Shown here piece after piece: positions 32,156 through 43,988 of a stretch of 64,000 nt of DNA. Positions within the stretch are counted from its first letter, which is position 1. Each line of letters opens with the position of its first letter. The position numbers and the translations under genes were made by a program. The notes under the pieces are model-generated. The model made no database searches. It was not told where the DNA came from and worked only from the letters and a program-made list of their open reading frames with translations. This DNA comes from Nannochloris sp. 'desiccata' (taxonomy: Eukaryota > Chlorophyta > Trebouxiophyceae > Chlorellales > Chlorellaceae). The stretch is from contig JAGTXX020000015.1 in NCBI GenBank assembly GCA_019044685.2, forward strand, positions 620,001 through 684,000, read 5' to 3'.

Positions 32156-32722
32156 GCAGCCATAGATACAATGGCATCCGAGAAAGCAGATTGATGATGC
32201 AACTATTGTTGCTTAAGTGAAGCAACAGGTACTTACCTTCCCTTATTTATCTATTCTACTTTAAATACCTTTGCATTATTTTCTTCGTGTTACCGCCTTT
32301 TTTACTTTTGCCCTTTCCCCTTGTTACTTTTATATTATTTCGATCACCACTTCATCCAAATGTAATATTTGTGAATTATCCCTTGAGATCAACTCCACAT
32401 TATCCTTTCTATCTGTCTCGGACGCAAAGTAGCGAGTTTATAAAGTATTGGGCCTAGTCATCGCTGTTGGCGGGTGTGCTACGCCTGCTGCGGTTCGAGT
32501 GAATTCGGTGTTGCTGCAACGCTATTAAAACCCCAAAACTTTGTCCAGAATCGATCATCTTTAACCAATTAAAATCTATTTCAATTATCTACAGTAATAT
32601 TACTGATACTTTACGGCGAAGGATCGCCAAGTAAATAGCCTTCAACCCCGGCCAGCTTCAACATCGCTGATAAAAAAATCTGCGTCGACCAACAGCAATA
32701 ACCATACAGGACTCTAAGCTGC
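32156..32722. other. Intergenic region with TGTAA
   Basis: 567 bases between two plus-strand genes. TGTAA at 32361-32365 probably ends the upstream transcript. The second half should hold the promoter and leader of the GAF gene; no clear TATA box. Confidence 0.4.
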
Positions 32723-33748
32723 ATGGCACCCAGTGTACCTCATGATTATACCCCAGATTATTTCAGCATAGACCACGAAAACACAGTGCGTGACCAGGTG
32801 CCAATGGCTGGGACCTCTGTTGTGGCGCAGCCCCATTCACAGCCGCAAAATTCAGGACACGCAGCGTTTTTAAACCAATGGCAGCAATCAATTCAACCTA
32901 GATTAACCCAATTACTTGCTCAGCTTGGAAGTCACGAAGTCGCCAAGAGTTTGGCACTTGCTCAGGTAAATGTTTAATGTACCCCCTTCTTCTGATTTCT
33001 GAACACACAAGATTTCTGGCCCATTTCTCGGTTCTGATCATTGATTCCCTAATATACGCGTTCTTACATCTTTTTCGCTATCAAATTACAGATCATAACC
33101 TACTTGCCAGTGTTGACAGAAGGCAAACAGTTACTTAAAGCGGAAGCTTTGTGCCTTTTGGGCAACCCTGCTCTCCAAGATTTCCACGTAGCATGCTGTC
33201 ACCAGGGATTACCCTTGACACAATTAGGCCCAATGGGCAAAGTTTGGGAAAGCGGTGTAGTTCAAGTTGTCCAGCACGCTGGCAATCTCCCTACTGATGC
33301 TCATCCATTAAATATATTACCACCGGAGCTTGCCACCGCTGCGATTGACGAGATAGTCTACCTCCCAGTGTACGATTCAGCCCCTGGTACTACCGTACAA
33401 GGTGTCGTAGCTGCACTTGAGTTGATGGTAAGTCCACGGAGTATGGATGTCATGGTTGTAGCCAACCTTATTAGCACTGTCGCTGAAACAATGGGGCAGC
33501 TCGGATTAGCACTCAGCAACCCTGTCCAGGCACAGCATACCAGTAATCAACCTTCAGATGGGAGAGGAATGGCACGGAAACGTGACCCTTATGATAGTGG
33601 TATGAAACAAGGATCTTCCTATGAAAACAATAACCACGCTTGGACTACTGGCACTTCTGTTCGCTCTTTTAATAGTGGTGGTGGTGGTATGGGTCAACGT
33701 ACTATGTCTGTTCGTACTATGGGTGGCTTATCCAGGATGAATGAGTAG
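32723..33748 (+). CDS. GAF-like protein related to NIN-like (NLP) transcription factors, without RWP-RK or PB1
   Basis: Exons 32723-32965 and 33092-33748 give 299 residues. The segment of about residues 50-235 resembles the N-terminal conserved GAF-like region of plant NLP nitrate-response factors: the order IITYLPVLTEGKQLLKAE, GPMGKVWESG, an Ile-Val-Tyr-Leu-Pro-Val strand, and GVVAALELM followed by a final helix matches VLAQIWVPV..., GLPGRVF, TLALPVF and GVLELI of NLPs. The DNA-binding RWP-RK and PB1 domains are absent; the C-terminus is a 65-residue basic Gly/Ser tail (RTMSVRTMGG). It could be a sensor or partner that works with a separate RWP-RK protein (inference). Similarity is by pattern, so moderate confidence. 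Confidence 0.65.
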
Positions 33749-34424
33749 TATTACAAGTATTATAATCATAAAATTGAACATGATATATGGTGTGATATGG
33801 AAAGAACTGAATTAAATTTCACTTTGACACTTCTTTTAGACTTCCCTATTGATCAATCGATTGGTAGTTAGATGTTGGTTATTTGTCGTTTCCTTAAATA
33901 AACGGCAGAAATTTAGCTGATTTTAAGCGTAATATAGCATACCTTGTTATTACTCTTTCCTGAGCTTTTATTTATTCCAAAGAACAAATGAACAATGTAC
34001 CTTTTCTGTTTTCAAATACGTTTCTTTCTGCTTGTGTTTGAATTACCGCACCCTTTGTCCGCAGCATTTTACTCTTCTTTTTGTTGCTGTTATACCTTTG
34101 CACGCATCTTTCTTCTCTCTGGCCGTGTTCCTTCTACACGTGCCATGATATACTCTACCTTTTATCTTTCAGCTTTTGTCAATTAATCTCTCTTTTCCCA
34201 GAAAGATGGTGCGTGGACAAGCAGAGGAAATTTGCTCTGCTCCCTAGTCCTCACATTTCCTTGTTTCTCTATCAAAAATATGATCCTAGAATTGCACTAT
34301 AATCTCTCCCACACTTGAACAATACTACCCGAGTACCAATATCCTATCTTTCCTTGTAAAATAGCTTGAATACACACAGAAACATACAAAACCATAAATG
34401 AAACATATCAATCAACTATTTTGT
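33749..34424. other. Convergent intergenic region, pyrimidine-rich
   Basis: 676 bases between the 3' ends of the GAF gene and the NMT1/THI5-like gene. AT-rich and T/C-rich on the plus strand. Short open frames here show no coding character. Confidence 0.45.
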
Positions 34425-35546
34425 TCAAGGCAAAAACTCGTTGGAAAATAAATTATCTGCCTGTAGAGATTCTCTAGGAACAACGTCGCCAACATCTCCA
34501 GATCTCAATCCATCTAAAGAGGTAGTATCTACCCCAGCATCACCACGAGTCTGAACCTTTGTGGTCAATAAACCATTAGTAGACAACCAGTCTAAAAATT
34601 TATTCCATCGATCACTGTCCATGTGACCCCACTTTTTGGTTGCTTCATTCAAGCATAAGCCAGCAACGACCTGGATACTACCTTTAAGCACCTCCAAATC
34701 CAAAGGCTCAGATAAATCAGGGTGCTCTTCAGCGACTGCTTTGGCCATGATCTCAGCTGCTTCTTCAGGATTAGCAACAGCAAATCTGTAGCCTTCCGCA
34801 GTAGCAGTCAACACTTTGGAAAGCTGGTCTTTCTTCTCAGAGATTGAATCAGGATGAGCGACAACCACGGGAGAGTAACCATAAGGAATACCATAATCTC
34901 CTAGCTTAAATACGTTTAATTCAACTCCTTTAAGCTTGGCTTCGACTCCTTCCCAGCCCATAAACACCCAAGTGGATTCCGCTTCTCCCTTTAAAACTGT
35001 TTCCCACAGACCAAGCATAGGGAGACCCAATTCTTGATACTCACCAGTTCCACCATCAGCTTTGATCATCTGCTGAACGATGCGTCCTTCATAACGGGCA
35101 CCGTAGCTTGCATATCTTTTACCATCAAGTTTAGAAGGTCGGTCAATTCCGCTAGATTTTAAAGTGACAATAGCAGAATCATCACGTTGAAGTAGGGTAG
35201 CTACAGCCTTGATAGCAGGTTTGGGGGTAGAAGGAGGGCGTGTGTTAAAAGATATGACAGTTTCGGAAGGGGTGATTGCCAAGAGAGCTTCGCCACTCTC
35301 CACACGGGATGCCGGTGTGGCGGTGTAGTTGTCAGAGTGAGGGCTGATCAAGCTTACATCCAAGCCAGCAGCAGAGTACATGCCTTTTGCTTTAGCAACG
35401 TAGAACCCGACATGATTGCCTGCAGGAAAATTTAAAAGAATAAGATTAAAATGACAGAGAGACATTTGACTTTGTTTAAAGGTATTTAAAGGCCTCTGCT
35501 CACCATTGGGCTTCCAGTCCAATGCGATCTTGACAGCAGTCGACAT
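34425..35546 (-). CDS. NMT1/THI5-like periplasmic-binding-fold protein
   Basis: Exons 35504-35546 and 34425-35419 give 345 residues. The single intron is inside the family signature, which reads LDWKPNGNHVGFYVAKAKG once spliced. The fold is that of SsuA/THI5-type proteins. Yeast THI5 makes the thiamine pyrimidine from its own active-site His and needs a CCCFC motif; I see no such motif, and algae normally make this pyrimidine with ThiC, so a THI5 reaction is unlikely. Binding of a pyrimidine or sulfonate-like ligand, or another enzymatic role, is possible. There is no signal peptide, hence probably cytosolic. It shares a 316-base divergent promoter with ALIX. Confidence 0.8.
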   Translation of the reverse strand: MSTAVKIALDWKPNGEQRPLNTFKQSQMSLCHFNLILLNFPAGNHVGFYVAKAKGMYSAAGLDVSLISPHSDNYTATPASRVESGEALLAITPSETVISFNTRPPSTPKPAIKAVATLLQRDDSAIVTLKSSGIDRPSKLDGKRYASYGARYEGRIVQQMIKADGGTGEYQELGLPMLGLWETVLKGEAESTWVFMGWEGVEAKLKGVELNVFKLGDYGIPYGYSPVVVAHPDSISEKKDQLSKVLTATAEGYRFAVANPEEAAEIMAKAVAEEHPDLSEPLDLEVLKGSIQVVAGLCLNEATKKWGHMDSDRWNKFLDWLSTNGLLTTKVQTRGDAGVDTTSLDGLRSGDVGDVVPRESLQADNLFSNEFLP

Positions 35547-35862
35547 GATTGCTGGATGAATTATAGATATGTCGGAAAATCTGCCGTCACTGTCACCTGT
35601 ATTTTGTCAAGTTTCAAGCAGGCAGAATTTCGCCTTTCTTCCTCTGACGCGGTTCAAAAGACTTCTTATTGGACAAAAACTTATACCGAAGAACATTTCA
35701 AAACAGAGTAAATTCTATAGAGTCGAAGGCACCTGGCGAGGAACCTTGTAGACAAGAGAAAAGACAAGAGAATCGAGATTATATTATTTTTCAAAATACA
35801 AGACCCATTATTGTTCGGCATTATTTTTGGTTTTTCCTCTTTGATTAAACACCTGGATACCC
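35547..35862. promoter_or_regulatory. Divergent promoter region of THI5-like gene and ALIX
   Basis: 316 bases between the two start codons; no TATA box stands out. Contains aagacaagagaaaagacaagag repeats near 35750-35770 that could be leader sequence. Confidence 0.4.
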
Positions 35863-38516
35863 ATGGGAGGAAGCCTCTTGCTTGCAGTGCACTGCAAAAG
35901 GGGGGATCCAGTGGGTTTAAAAGATGCAGTGATTCACTATGTTGCCAACACCTATGGCCAACGGGTGTGTTTGCAAGATTTCTAATATTAGAGTTATTTT
36001 TAAGCATACCCATTTCGCACGAACACCACAAAATCTTGATTATTGACTTTTTCCCAACCTTCCTCTCGCAGTCGGCCGAAGATTGCAGCGACGATCTGAC
36101 TGAGGTCGAGACGCTGAGAGCCCAGATCATCAATCAACCTAAAGCAACCCCTACTCTCCGTGCATCTCTCATCAAGTACTACAGCATTATCTCTGCTATG
36201 GAGTCACGATTCCCGATTTCCAACGCCTCTGATCACGTTAACGTCAAGTTTGAATGGTATGATGCATTTCACCCTACAAAAAGCTGTGAACAAGCTAATA
36301 TTCACTTTGAAAAAGCAGCAATAGCATTCAATATAGCTGCTACGATCAGTCAATATGCCTTAGAATCTGATCGCAGAATTGAAGCTGGGTTGAATAATGC
36401 CATCAAGTTATTCCAAGAAGCAGCGGGAGCCTTTGCTCATTTGAGGGACCATGTCGCCTTAAAGGTTGATGTACCCAGGCCGATAGATCTCAGTCCAGAA
36501 TGTGCTGCAATGTTGGAGAAGTTAATGCTTGCTCAAGCTCAAGAATGTGTTTTGGAAAAGGCTATTACTGGCAACAAGCAACCAGCTACACTAGCCCGTC
36601 TCGCAAAGCAAGTAGCTGTATTTTATGATGAAACATCTCGTTTGTTATCTTCAAAACCACTCTCAGATCATTTTGATCGATCGTGGCAAGCTCACGGCGC
36701 AGCAAAGAGCCTTCTTTTCCATCTTGAGGCAGATTTACAAAATGCAGCTCATCTCCGTAGTGAAGATTATTTGAGGGGAGTAGCTAATGAGATTGCCCAG
36801 TTGAAGGCAGCGAAAACTTCATTAGAAGCAGCAAAGAAAGAAGCAAAATCTGCGAGTAAGGAGCTTCAAGATAATGTAGCTGAAAAGGAAAAATATGTCA
36901 CTGAGCGGTTGGCTGTGGCAGAAAAGGAAAACGCAATGGTGTATTTGCAACGCGTTCCTGCCGCTGCTGAATTGCCTGGCGTGGTCCCTGCGTGTCTGGT
37001 AAAATCATTGCCCTTGACGGATTTTGGCTCTACCTCTACAAGTGAGAAAATGTTCAAAGGTGTTGTTCCCGAAACAACAACAAGGGCTTTATCAAAGTAT
37101 ACAGATATGGTGGATTCTTTAATTAGAAAGCAAACTGACGCATTAGCAACAGCAAGTGATGATGCACGTATTAAACTAAGAGAATGGGAGTTGCCTGAAA
37201 GTTTAGCAGCGTTAGAGCCACATGGGAGTGTTGCCGCTCTGCCTGATGCTTTACGGCTTGATCTTGAAAAAGTTGAAGAATCCGGTGGATTACCTAATTT
37301 ACATGATCTTCAAGAACAAATACGCAACTTACGTACTGTAGCCGAATCTGAGTTAATCGAAGCCGAGAATGAGCTTATTGCTGAGGCTACAGAAGATGAG
37401 AGTCTCCGTGCTCACTATGGACCTCGATGGACTAGGCCACCTTCCACACAGTTGACGAGTCATTTAACTGAGAGAATCAAAGGATATCGTGGTAATTTAA
37501 CAGCTGCAGCTGAATCGGATGCGAAATTAGATATAAGACTCGCTGCAGAAGCTGCTGCTTTTGGTGCATTGGACCCTGCTGCTGCATCTGCGGGGCTGCC
37601 AAGACTACAAGCACCCATGCTGAGTGTAGATAATATGGAGCCTGCTGCTGCTGTTTCTGCTGTACGTGCTGGTTTAGATGGGTTGGCAACTTTATCATCA
37701 CAGCGTGCAGCTCTGGAGCAAGCTCTTAAAGAAAGAAAGGCCTCTGACGATATATTAACAAAATTACTCGGTGGCAGTGGTGATGGTGATTTGGAATCTT
37801 TCTTCAAAACTGAGTTGGCAAAGTATGACGACTTAATTAAAGGAGTAGAAGAGAATGTTAAGAAACAACGTCAGTTATTAGAAGCTATGGCTGCAGCTAA
37901 TTCTACTTTTAGAGAAACATATAATTTCGCAGATTGGAAGAGAGAGTGCGGTACAGCGTCTCAAGGCGTTCGTAGCACTGTCCGTACTTTTCATGAGATC
38001 TCTGGTAACTTGACTGAAGGTGTACGATTTTACACTTCGTTACAAGATGCTGTCGCTGCTGTGAAAGTACAGGTTGGCGATTATTGTATGCAAAGAAAGA
38101 TTCAAAGAGATGAAAAGTTGTTGCAATTGAAAAATGCAGCAGCTGCACAGGAAAGTGCAGCACAGCAACAATTTGCTGCTATGAGTTTACAGCATCAACA
38201 ACAACAACAACAACAGCAGCAGCAAGGAGGGTATGGAGGTGTTGTTGCACCACCGCCTTTTCCACCACAGCCACAGCAACAACAGCAATGGCCTGCACAT
38301 TTTTTAGGAGGACCTCCTCCCGGTGGACCACCCCCACCCCCACCCCCACCTCAGCAGCAGAATGGTGCCCTACAGCAACAAGGCTATGGTCAATATCCAG
38401 GACATGTGCCTCCACCGCCTCCTGGGTATGGATCTGGACCTCCACAGCAGCAACCGCCACCCCAACCGCCGCAGCAAGGAAATAATAATCCCCTTAGTAA
38501 CTTTTTTAGGTTTTGA
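35863..38516 (+). CDS. ALIX: ALIX homologue (BRO1-domain ESCRT adaptor)
   Basis: Exons 35863-35964 and 36072-38516 give 848 residues, close to plant ALIX (about 846). The BRO1 domain (about residues 1-385) begins CKRGDPVGLKDAVIHYVANTYG and contains FEWYDAF and FEKAAIAFNIAATISQ. The V domain (about 400-740) begins near the conserved SEKMFKGVVPE block. The tail is Gln- and Pro-rich (QQQQQQQQ, PPPPPPPP), the usual protein-binding region. ALIX binds ESCRT-III and helps sort membrane proteins at the multivesicular endosome and in vacuole delivery. ATG 35863 is the first Met and gives the family N-terminus after splicing. TGTAA at 38568-38572. Confidence 0.93.
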
Positions 38517-38567
38517 TAGCTCCGTAAATGATCGACAAATACCATGTCTTGGTTTCTATTTTTCTTT

Positions 38568-38572
38568 TGTAA
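38568..38572 (+). terminator. TGTAA polyadenylation signal of ALIX
   Basis: TGTAA 52 bases after the stop; OTC converges from the other side. Confidence 0.6.
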
Positions 38573-38703
38573 TGAACACTGCTGAAATATATATTATATA
38601 CACGCAGAATAGACCATATGGAACAAGCAATAAAAAAAAGCAAATAAACGGTTCTAATTTCTTTCTTTCTCTCTCTCCACTTCTTCTACTTTTCCAACAT
38701 CGG

Positions 38704-39927
<1,224 letters not shown>

Positions 39928-40117
39928 AGTGGCTAATTCCTTCTATACGATGTAAAATTTTGTATTACAAAGTTTATAGCTTCTCAATCAATTCTAAATG
40001 AATTCTTCTTGGTGCCGAGGGCATTGAACCCATCTGCTGCTTCGCCCTAATCTTAAAGAGGGCTCTTCAATTTCATCTCATAACAGCCTGGTTTTATGAT
40101 CAAAAGAACCATCGCGT

Positions 40118-40721
40118 CTAGAGCAAGCGCAATTGGCCAGTTACCTTATCTATATCGCTACGGCCTGCTGGCCCAATTGCTAGGATCGTTTTAGAGCCAG
40201 CCGCGACCTGGGTTCGGCCTGCGTCATGAACTGCAAATGTTGGTAACCCTGCCATCCTTGCTCTAGCTGCTAGCGCACTTAGTTCACTATTATCGTGAGC
40301 TTTAAGGCAGATTTTGGGTTGTCCACACTCTTCCCACTGTGCTAGAAGAATCTGCTTGCCTAGAGCATGCAATTCTTCAACTATACCGACCGCGCCGTGA
40401 GCGCATTGTGCCCCTGCAAGAGGGTGAACGAATTGGCGCTTTAGAAGTGATAAGAGATCAAAAATAGAAGACAATGTGCACGTTCGCGCTCTTACCTATC
40501 TTTCCTTTGCCCATCTTAAGGGAGTCATTAACAACCAAGACCAACTTCAATTCTTCCTGAGGAGGGGGCACGCGGCGACGTGGAGCCCGACGGGCAGGGC
40601 GGGGCGATTCTGCACCATCTTCGGTTGTCGCGCCGGCATCTAGCCACCAACGTAGTACGTAACCCCCTAGCATGAACAGCGCTCGAGTCACCCACTTATT
40701 CATAGGAGGGATAGGCCTCAT
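40118..40721 (-). CDS. PTH2: Peptidyl-tRNA hydrolase 2 (PTH2)
   Basis: Exons 40496-40721 and 40118-40413 give 173 residues. It releases amino acids or peptides from stalled peptidyl-tRNA, in the archaeal/eukaryotic PTH2 fold. Signatures: LKMGKGKIGAQCAHGA, WEECGQPKICLKA, HDAGRTQVAAGS and TILAIGP near the C-terminus, then DKVTGQLRLL at the end. The N-terminus carries a hydrophobic stretch (WVTRALFMLGGYVLRWWL) followed by a basic linker (RRAPRRRVPPP), like the membrane-anchoring or mitochondrial leader of animal PTH2. The start is the first in-frame ATG (40721); Met at MNKW is an alternative. Confidence 0.92.
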
Positions 40722-40983
40722 CTTTCGATGATTTAAATGTGTCAAAAAATTCAAACTCAAATTGGTAGCGAGGCGAAGTCTAATGTCAGGAAAGGCACTC
40801 TTATCGTTTAAACAGCGTAAACCGGTTTCTCAAAATCTTCAAAATGAATCGCAATGACAGCAAACAAGCCTAGAAGGGCGGCTTAGCTGTGTCTTCCTAC
40901 ACACAAAAGTCTCGAGTTGTGAACAATAGCAGCATTATTTAAAAATGCATGTGCATATAAACTGACAAATTAAGTTGAATGCA

Positions 40984-42324
40984 ATGCAATTAGCGCAGCA
41001 TACTCGATTTGTTGATAGTGATGATGAAGATATTTCAAAATCAGGGATGCAATTGGAGACCGCCCCTGCTGGATCTCCATATCAACTTTCATTAGCACCA
41101 TCTACAAGATCTAACTTCTCTTTACTTTCTACAATCAGCACTGATTACGATCAGAAAGACCAATGCTATGTTTTACATCTTGCTCACTCTCCGGCCACTG
41201 GGATGGTGGCAGCTGCCTTGTCCAACAGACAAATAAAGCTATTTAATCTTAACGATGGGGGTCTACAGTTTACAGGTAGCATTTCCGGTCATACCGGAAC
41301 CATCACATCTGCTCAATGCCCTTTAGAAGACGAGCCATACCTGCTACAGACGACTTCTGCCGACGGCTCAGTACGGGAATGGGACCTGCGTACTGGCCAA
41401 GCAGCTCGAGTATTCAATGCTGGAAACCAAGAAATATCGTGCTGTACAACAAATGGATCTCTACTAGCTGCAGGAGCACGTGATAACGTTCTCTTTTGGG
41501 ATAGAGGCACTAGTAAACATATGTCTAGTTTTATAGATACTCATTTCCAAGATGTGACTCAAGTGAAATTTCACCCTATGACTCGCTCAGCATTTATTAG
41601 TGGCTCAGAAGATGGCCTTGTAGCTGTGTTTGATACATCTGGCGGTTTAGATGAAGATGAAGGTTTCAGAGCTGCACTTAACATAGATACCGCTGTAGCT
41701 AAAATTGGGTTTTATGGTGGAGGAGGGAAAGGGGATAAATTGTGGTGTTGTAGTGGAACAGAGACATTGCATTTGTGGGAATGGGCTGCAGCATGTGATG
41801 AAGAACTTCAAGGTGGGAATGGTCCTTTAGGTCAATCTCTAGATGCTAGAACAAAATTGGTTGGTTTACATGGGAGTATTGGGGGTAGCAAGAGTGATGG
41901 TGGTAGTAAGGGGCAGCAAGAGCAAGTTACTAATGCTGCAGATTATTTGATTCAATGCGAGTACGATTCAAATACTGATGAATTGGTAGTAATAGCAGGT
42001 AATAATACTGGATCTGCATCTGTCTTTCCAGTAGTACAGCCACCCAATGGAGCTACAGACATTAATTTAGATTTTAGACCTGCTGTATCAGCATTGGAAG
42101 GTGGTCATACCGATGTAGTGCGTTCTATAACTTGGTTGAATGGTACTGGACCTCTATGGGTCAGTGGAGGTGAGGATGCACGAATTTGTGTATGGAGCAG
42201 TGTGCCAGGGATGGTAGGTCCAACGCCGCAACCGAGCAGTGTATCTGGGGGGAGTAGTGGTGGAGATAGTGCTGCAAGACATCGTATGCAGCAAGCACAT
42301 ATGAGAAGAGCATCTCCATATTGA
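40984..42324 (+). CDS. GTS1: WD40 protein, GTS1/WDR89 homologue
   Basis: Intronless, 446 residues from ATG 40984. At least six WD-type repeats can be traced (for example GHTGTITSAQC ... SADGSVREWDLR, SGSEDGLVAVFD, GHTDVVRSITW ... SGGEDARICVW). Arabidopsis GTS1 (GIGANTUS1) is linked to ribosome biogenesis and growth control; assignment rests on the overall repeat pattern and the family start, so orthology is probable. The tail is Gly/Ser/Arg-rich. TGTAA at 42348-42352. Divergent from PTH2 with 262 bases between starts. Confidence 0.8.
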   Translation: MQLAQHTRFVDSDDEDISKSGMQLETAPAGSPYQLSLAPSTRSNFSLLSTISTDYDQKDQCYVLHLAHSPATGMVAAALSNRQIKLFNLNDGGLQFTGSISGHTGTITSAQCPLEDEPYLLQTTSADGSVREWDLRTGQAARVFNAGNQEISCCTTNGSLLAAGARDNVLFWDRGTSKHMSSFIDTHFQDVTQVKFHPMTRSAFISGSEDGLVAVFDTSGGLDEDEGFRAALNIDTAVAKIGFYGGGGKGDKLWCCSGTETLHLWEWAAACDEELQGGNGPLGQSLDARTKLVGLHGSIGGSKSDGGSKGQQEQVTNAADYLIQCEYDSNTDELVVIAGNNTGSASVFPVVQPPNGATDINLDFRPAVSALEGGHTDVVRSITWLNGTGPLWVSGGEDARICVWSSVPGMVGPTPQPSSVSGGSSGGDSAARHRMQQAHMRRASPY

Positions 42325-42748
42325 AACTAGTGATAAATTGACACAAGTGTAAATTACCTATGCAAAAGCCCATTTTAATCGGTTGAAACAGCCCATTTTA
42401 TCAAATCAAAAAGCAGGAGCCATTCAATCGAGAGAGCAGGGGGATTAACCATTGAGAATCAACCTCGAGTTCATTTTACGTAAACAACCTCGATTCGCTC
42501 AACTCCTGCGCATAATAATTCTATAAATCATTTCACAGTCGGCTAATATAGCTGAACTGCGTATCGTTTGCAGCGTGAGGAAAAACCTTTGTTCAAATCC
42601 ACTCACAATTTAAATTTTTACGTGCTACAGCCTTTTTTATCAGAAGTGCTGCGCTCTATCAGTTACAAATAATACCAAAGAATATTGAGAAACGTTGCAA
42701 AGACTGCTACAAGCCCCTGATCTCGAAGTCTACAAATTACCTTAAATT
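42325..42748. other. Intergenic region
   Basis: 424 bases: TGTAA of the upstream WD40 gene at 42348-42352, then AT-rich sequence that should hold the promoter of the SANT-like gene. No other element recognised. Confidence 0.45.
42348..42352 (+). terminator. TGTAA polyadenylation signal of the GTS1-like gene
   Basis: TGTAA 24 bases after the stop. Confidence 0.6.
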
Positions 42749-43537
42749 ATGGCTTCCATTGAAGGATTAGACGTGAACACGCCATCTGGCATCGTCGCTA
42801 TTGCGGAAAGTGTTACATACTACCTTAATCTTCGGCTCTCTGCGAAGGAAGCACACGTTGACGTGGTCATTCCTGCTGCAGTAGAGCAGATCGTGGAATT
42901 GGCCAGCAGCTTGCCTTTGCCCAGTACTCAAAACTGGGCTAGCCTTGCAGTAGGCAAGATGCCCAAGGAAGCCAAGGCGAAAGCAGCCAAGCCCGAAGGA
43001 GAAGGCGGTGCTGCTCGCTCCAGAGGCAAGTGGACTGACGCCAACAAAGAAGAGCTCGTCAAGATGGTTGAGGATGCAAGTTTCCGCACTGAAATTTTGG
43101 GCAGTGACGGCACTCACAACGGATTTCCCAATTGGTCTGCATTGGCACGTCGTTATGGATTCTCTGGTGTCGCTCCCGTTTACAGGCAGTACCAGGCTAT
43201 CACTAATAAAGACCCTCCTGGCATCAAAGCCAAGCCGGCAAAAGAAGGCGGTGAAGGTGGAGAACCTGCTGCCAAAAAAGCTAAAAAGGAGACGAACGGC
43301 GCCGGTACTTCTAATATTGCTGCAGCTGTAGCTGTTGATGTAGCTGCAGATGGCTGGACTAAAGAGGCATGCGATCTTCTTGTCAAATTGGTGGAAGATG
43401 CTGCGTATCGTAAAGCTCAAACTGGAAAAAAGAAATTGAAGTGGTCTAAGATTGCTGAGAATATTGGAAAGCATAAAAAAGAGAGCAAGAAGAAGTATAC
43501 ACAGATTACTGGAAAAGAAGCACCTGAGAGTGATTAA
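42749..43537 (+). CDS. Small nuclear-type protein with two SANT/Myb-like repeats
   Basis: Intronless, 262 residues. An N-terminal helical region (1-70) contains AIAESVTYYLNLRLSAKEAHVDV, reminiscent of a histone-fold or dimerisation helix. Two diverged Myb/SANT-like repeats follow: KWTDANKEELVKMVEDASF (about 93-150) and GWTKEACDLLVKLVEDAAYR (about 206-258), each starting with G/K-W-T and a helix and ending in a Lys/Tyr-rich helix (PVYRQYQAIT; SKKKYTQIT). The linker is basic (AAKKAKKETNG), a likely nuclear signal. The two repeats resemble each other more than they resemble classic MYB, suggesting internal duplication. DNA or chromatin binding is inferred; no family name recognised. TGTAA at 43709-43713. 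Confidence 0.75.
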   Translation: MASIEGLDVNTPSGIVAIAESVTYYLNLRLSAKEAHVDVVIPAAVEQIVELASSLPLPSTQNWASLAVGKMPKEAKAKAAKPEGEGGAARSRGKWTDANKEELVKMVEDASFRTEILGSDGTHNGFPNWSALARRYGFSGVAPVYRQYQAITNKDPPGIKAKPAKEGGEGGEPAAKKAKKETNGAGTSNIAAAVAVDVAADGWTKEACDLLVKLVEDAAYRKAQTGKKKLKWSKIAENIGKHKKESKKKYTQITGKEAPESD

Positions 43538-43988
43538 TCTATTTACTGACGAACTTTGTTGTTTTCCTTCGAAGATGGACACAAAGCGGCAGAAATTATC
43601 TGCCTTGGTGACACAACCATTTATGACTTTTGATGAGCTACAACCCTCCATCTCATGACAATCGGTACTTAATTGGCCTCTTTCTTTGGCATACTTCAAT
43701 TGATTGACTGTAACATATAGATTATGAGCTCTAATTTAAATTAGCATCTTGGGCTCCAGGTTTTTTAAACTTGATTTCAAAACAAACTTCAAGAAACCTC
43801 TGCCTCCTTTACTTCATTATTGAATCTATTGTCATCATTATTCAGTAACAATTATTTCTACTACGCTCTCAACCTGCATATTATTGTTGGCTTCGGGTTT
43901 TAAACAGGGTTTTGTTCAAATTGCAAGCATTCAATATATTATTAGTGGAAGCTTATTTATGAAACTTATGGGGACGCAATAGTATCGA
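43538..43988. other. Intergenic region
   Basis: 451 bases, AT-rich; TGTAA at 43709-43713 ends the SANT-like gene and the remainder is the upstream region of the KEA gene. Nothing else seen. Confidence 0.45.
43709..43713 (+). terminator. TGTAA polyadenylation signal of the SANT-like gene
   Basis: TGTAA about 170 bases after the stop. Confidence 0.5.

Noticed and set aside
33995..34302. Short hydrophobic frames in the convergent gap after the GAF gene
   Set aside because: Composition of T/C-rich intergenic DNA produces Leu/Phe/Ser-rich translations; no conserved motif.
40005..40060. tRNA-like stretch (ggtgccgag ... gttcaa on the complement) upstream of the PTH2 stop
   Set aside because: The 3' acceptor and T-arm look plausible, but no matching 5' acceptor strand or D arm exists within 100 bases.
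42767..43699. 310-codon antisense open frame over the SANT-like gene
   Set aside because: The sense frame has conserved repeat structure, a proper ATG and TGTAA; the antisense product shows no family and is Ser/Phe-rich as expected for a shadow.
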